A DNA stretch of 5,791 nucleotides, taken from the NCBI GenBank assembly GCA_947631725.1, contig CANRML010000084.1, positions 1 to 5,791 of the forward strand, written 5' to 3'. The notes under the pieces were generated by a model, which ran no database searches, was not told where the DNA came from, and saw nothing but the letters and a program-made list of their open reading frames with translations. Position numbers and translations under genes: made by a program. Shown piece by piece: positions 5,529-5,791 of this stretch. The DNA is from an uncultured Clostridia bacterium. Its GTDB lineage: Bacteria; Bacillota; Clostridia; TANB77; CAG-508. Position 1 is the first letter of the stretch, and every line of letters begins with the position of its first letter.

Positions 5529-5768
5529 ATGACAAATTCACAAAATTTAAAATTTGATGCTATTGAAAACACAGATGCTATAGTAGGAATAGACATAGCA
5601 AAAAATGTACATTGGGCAGGAATAATCCTACCAAATGGGAAAGAAATAAAGAAATCTTTCTCTTTTAATAATAACAGAAAAGGATTTGAAAGTCTAGTAG
5701 AAACGGTAAAAAATCATGGTAATTTCATAAAATATTACAAAATTGTAATATTAGCCAATATATGTTAG
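5529..5768 (+). pseudogene. IS110-family transposase, N-terminal fragment
   Basis: IS110 transposases carry an N-terminal RuvC-like DEDD domain and a C-terminal serine-containing Tnp domain, about 300-420 residues in all. Here 79 residues are readable. The segment AIVGIDIAKNVHWAGIILPNG shows the first catalytic aspartate (D in GIDIAK), followed by FSFNNNRKGFESLVETVKN, typical of the family start (PF01548). After KIVI (ending near 5750) the expected GMEPTGHYW-type continuation is missing in all three frames; unrelated residues and a TAG follow. So it is truncated and not a simple frameshift. I start at the ATG at 5529, with GGAGGT 7 nt upstream; a TTG at 5514 in the same frame lies in front of that site and is unlikely. 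Without the other catalytic residues it cannot be active. Confidence 0.8.
5731..5752. repeat. 10-bp inverted repeat at the point where the transposase frame breaks down
   Basis: AATATTACAA (5731-5740) and TTGTAATATT (5743-5752) are exact inverted copies separated by AA. It lies where IS110 similarity is lost and about 36 nt before a new start codon. Subterminal hairpins in such a position are known for IS200/IS605 left ends, but the AT-only sequence could also be chance. Confidence 0.4.
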
Positions 5769-5777
5769 AATCTCAAT

Positions 5778-5791
5778 AGGTGATAATAATG
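5778..5791 (+). other. Ribosome binding site and start codon of a gene running off the window
   Basis: AGGTG (5778-5782) is followed after 6 nt by ATG at 5789-5791, the last base of the window. The layout closely resembles the HEPN gene start at 178 (AGGTGATAATAT then ATG). Only the start codon is visible, so the product is unknown. Confidence 0.4.

Larger units (their letters stand above)
5441..5750 (+). mobile_element. Left part of an IS110-family insertion sequence (broken or cut by the window)
   Basis: The span holds the promoter, a structured leader and the N-terminal coding part of an IS110-type DEDD transposase. IS110 elements lack terminal inverted repeats, so the left boundary cannot be fixed; it lies somewhere between about 5340 and 5470. 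On the right, similarity to the transposase fades by about 5750. The rest of the element, if it exists, is either lost or displaced by another insertion beyond the window. Confidence 0.55.

Noticed and set aside
178..5768. Possible stop-codon reassignment, since no gene here ends in TGA
   Set aside because: Tryptophan is encoded by TGG throughout and no in-frame TGA is needed. Eight TAA/TAG stops are unsurprising in AT-rich DNA.
5529..5768. A single frameshift as the cause of the broken IS110 transposase
   Set aside because: Reading the other two frames after 5750 gives stops within a few codons and no GMEPTGHYW-like motif, so sequence is replaced or deleted.

Overview
This window looks like chromosomal DNA from a low-GC Firmicute, most likely an anaerobic clostridium-type gut bacterium. 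The signs are very AT-rich coding sequence, strong GGAGG-type ribosome binding sites, only TAA/TAG stops among the genes seen, tryptophan written as TGG (so the standard bacterial code), and an oxygen-sensitive class III ribonucleotide reductase. The genus cannot be named from this sequence alone.

Left part (1-1411, plus strand): a complete tRNA-Arg(UCU) with encoded CCA is followed by a 16-bp terminator-like hairpin. Next comes a tight three-gene cassette: a HEPN-domain protein, a minimal nucleotidyltransferase (MNT) overlapping it by 25 nt, and a Nudix hydrolase 28 nt further on. HEPN/MNT pairs are usually toxin-antitoxin modules. The HEPN protein here lacks the C-terminal RX4-6H RNase motif, so its activity is uncertain. 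Behind the Nudix gene lies a short sequence resembling a broken tRNA 3' end (GGGGTTCGAA ... TTCACCA), then a perfect 17-bp hairpin terminator. The cassette is thus bracketed by a real tRNA and a tRNA-like scar, as expected of an old tRNA-site insertion.

Middle part (1461-4764, minus strand): an operon nrdD-nrdG-membrane protein. The nrdG start codon follows the nrdD stop directly, and the membrane protein start overlaps nrdG by 8 nt, so all three are probably translationally coupled. NrdG is the radical-SAM activase that installs the glycyl radical on NrdD, which reduces ribonucleotides to deoxyribonucleotides without oxygen. The membrane protein has no assigned function. Upstream of nrdD is an extended -10 promoter with a perfect 7-2-7 palindrome over its -35 region, a good operator candidate. 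The operon converges on the plus-strand cassette, and each side has its own terminator.

Right part (4844-5791): a minus-strand tspO gene (TspO/MBR membrane protein) whose stop codon lies inside its terminator stem. Divergent from it is the start of an IS110-family transposase, with a consensus promoter (TTGACA-N18-TATAAT) and a large bulged palindrome ahead of its start codon. Only about 70 N-terminal residues of the transposase are recognisable before the frame runs into unrelated sequence, a 10-bp inverted repeat and a stop. A well-placed ribosome binding site and ATG for another gene sit on the last bases of the window.
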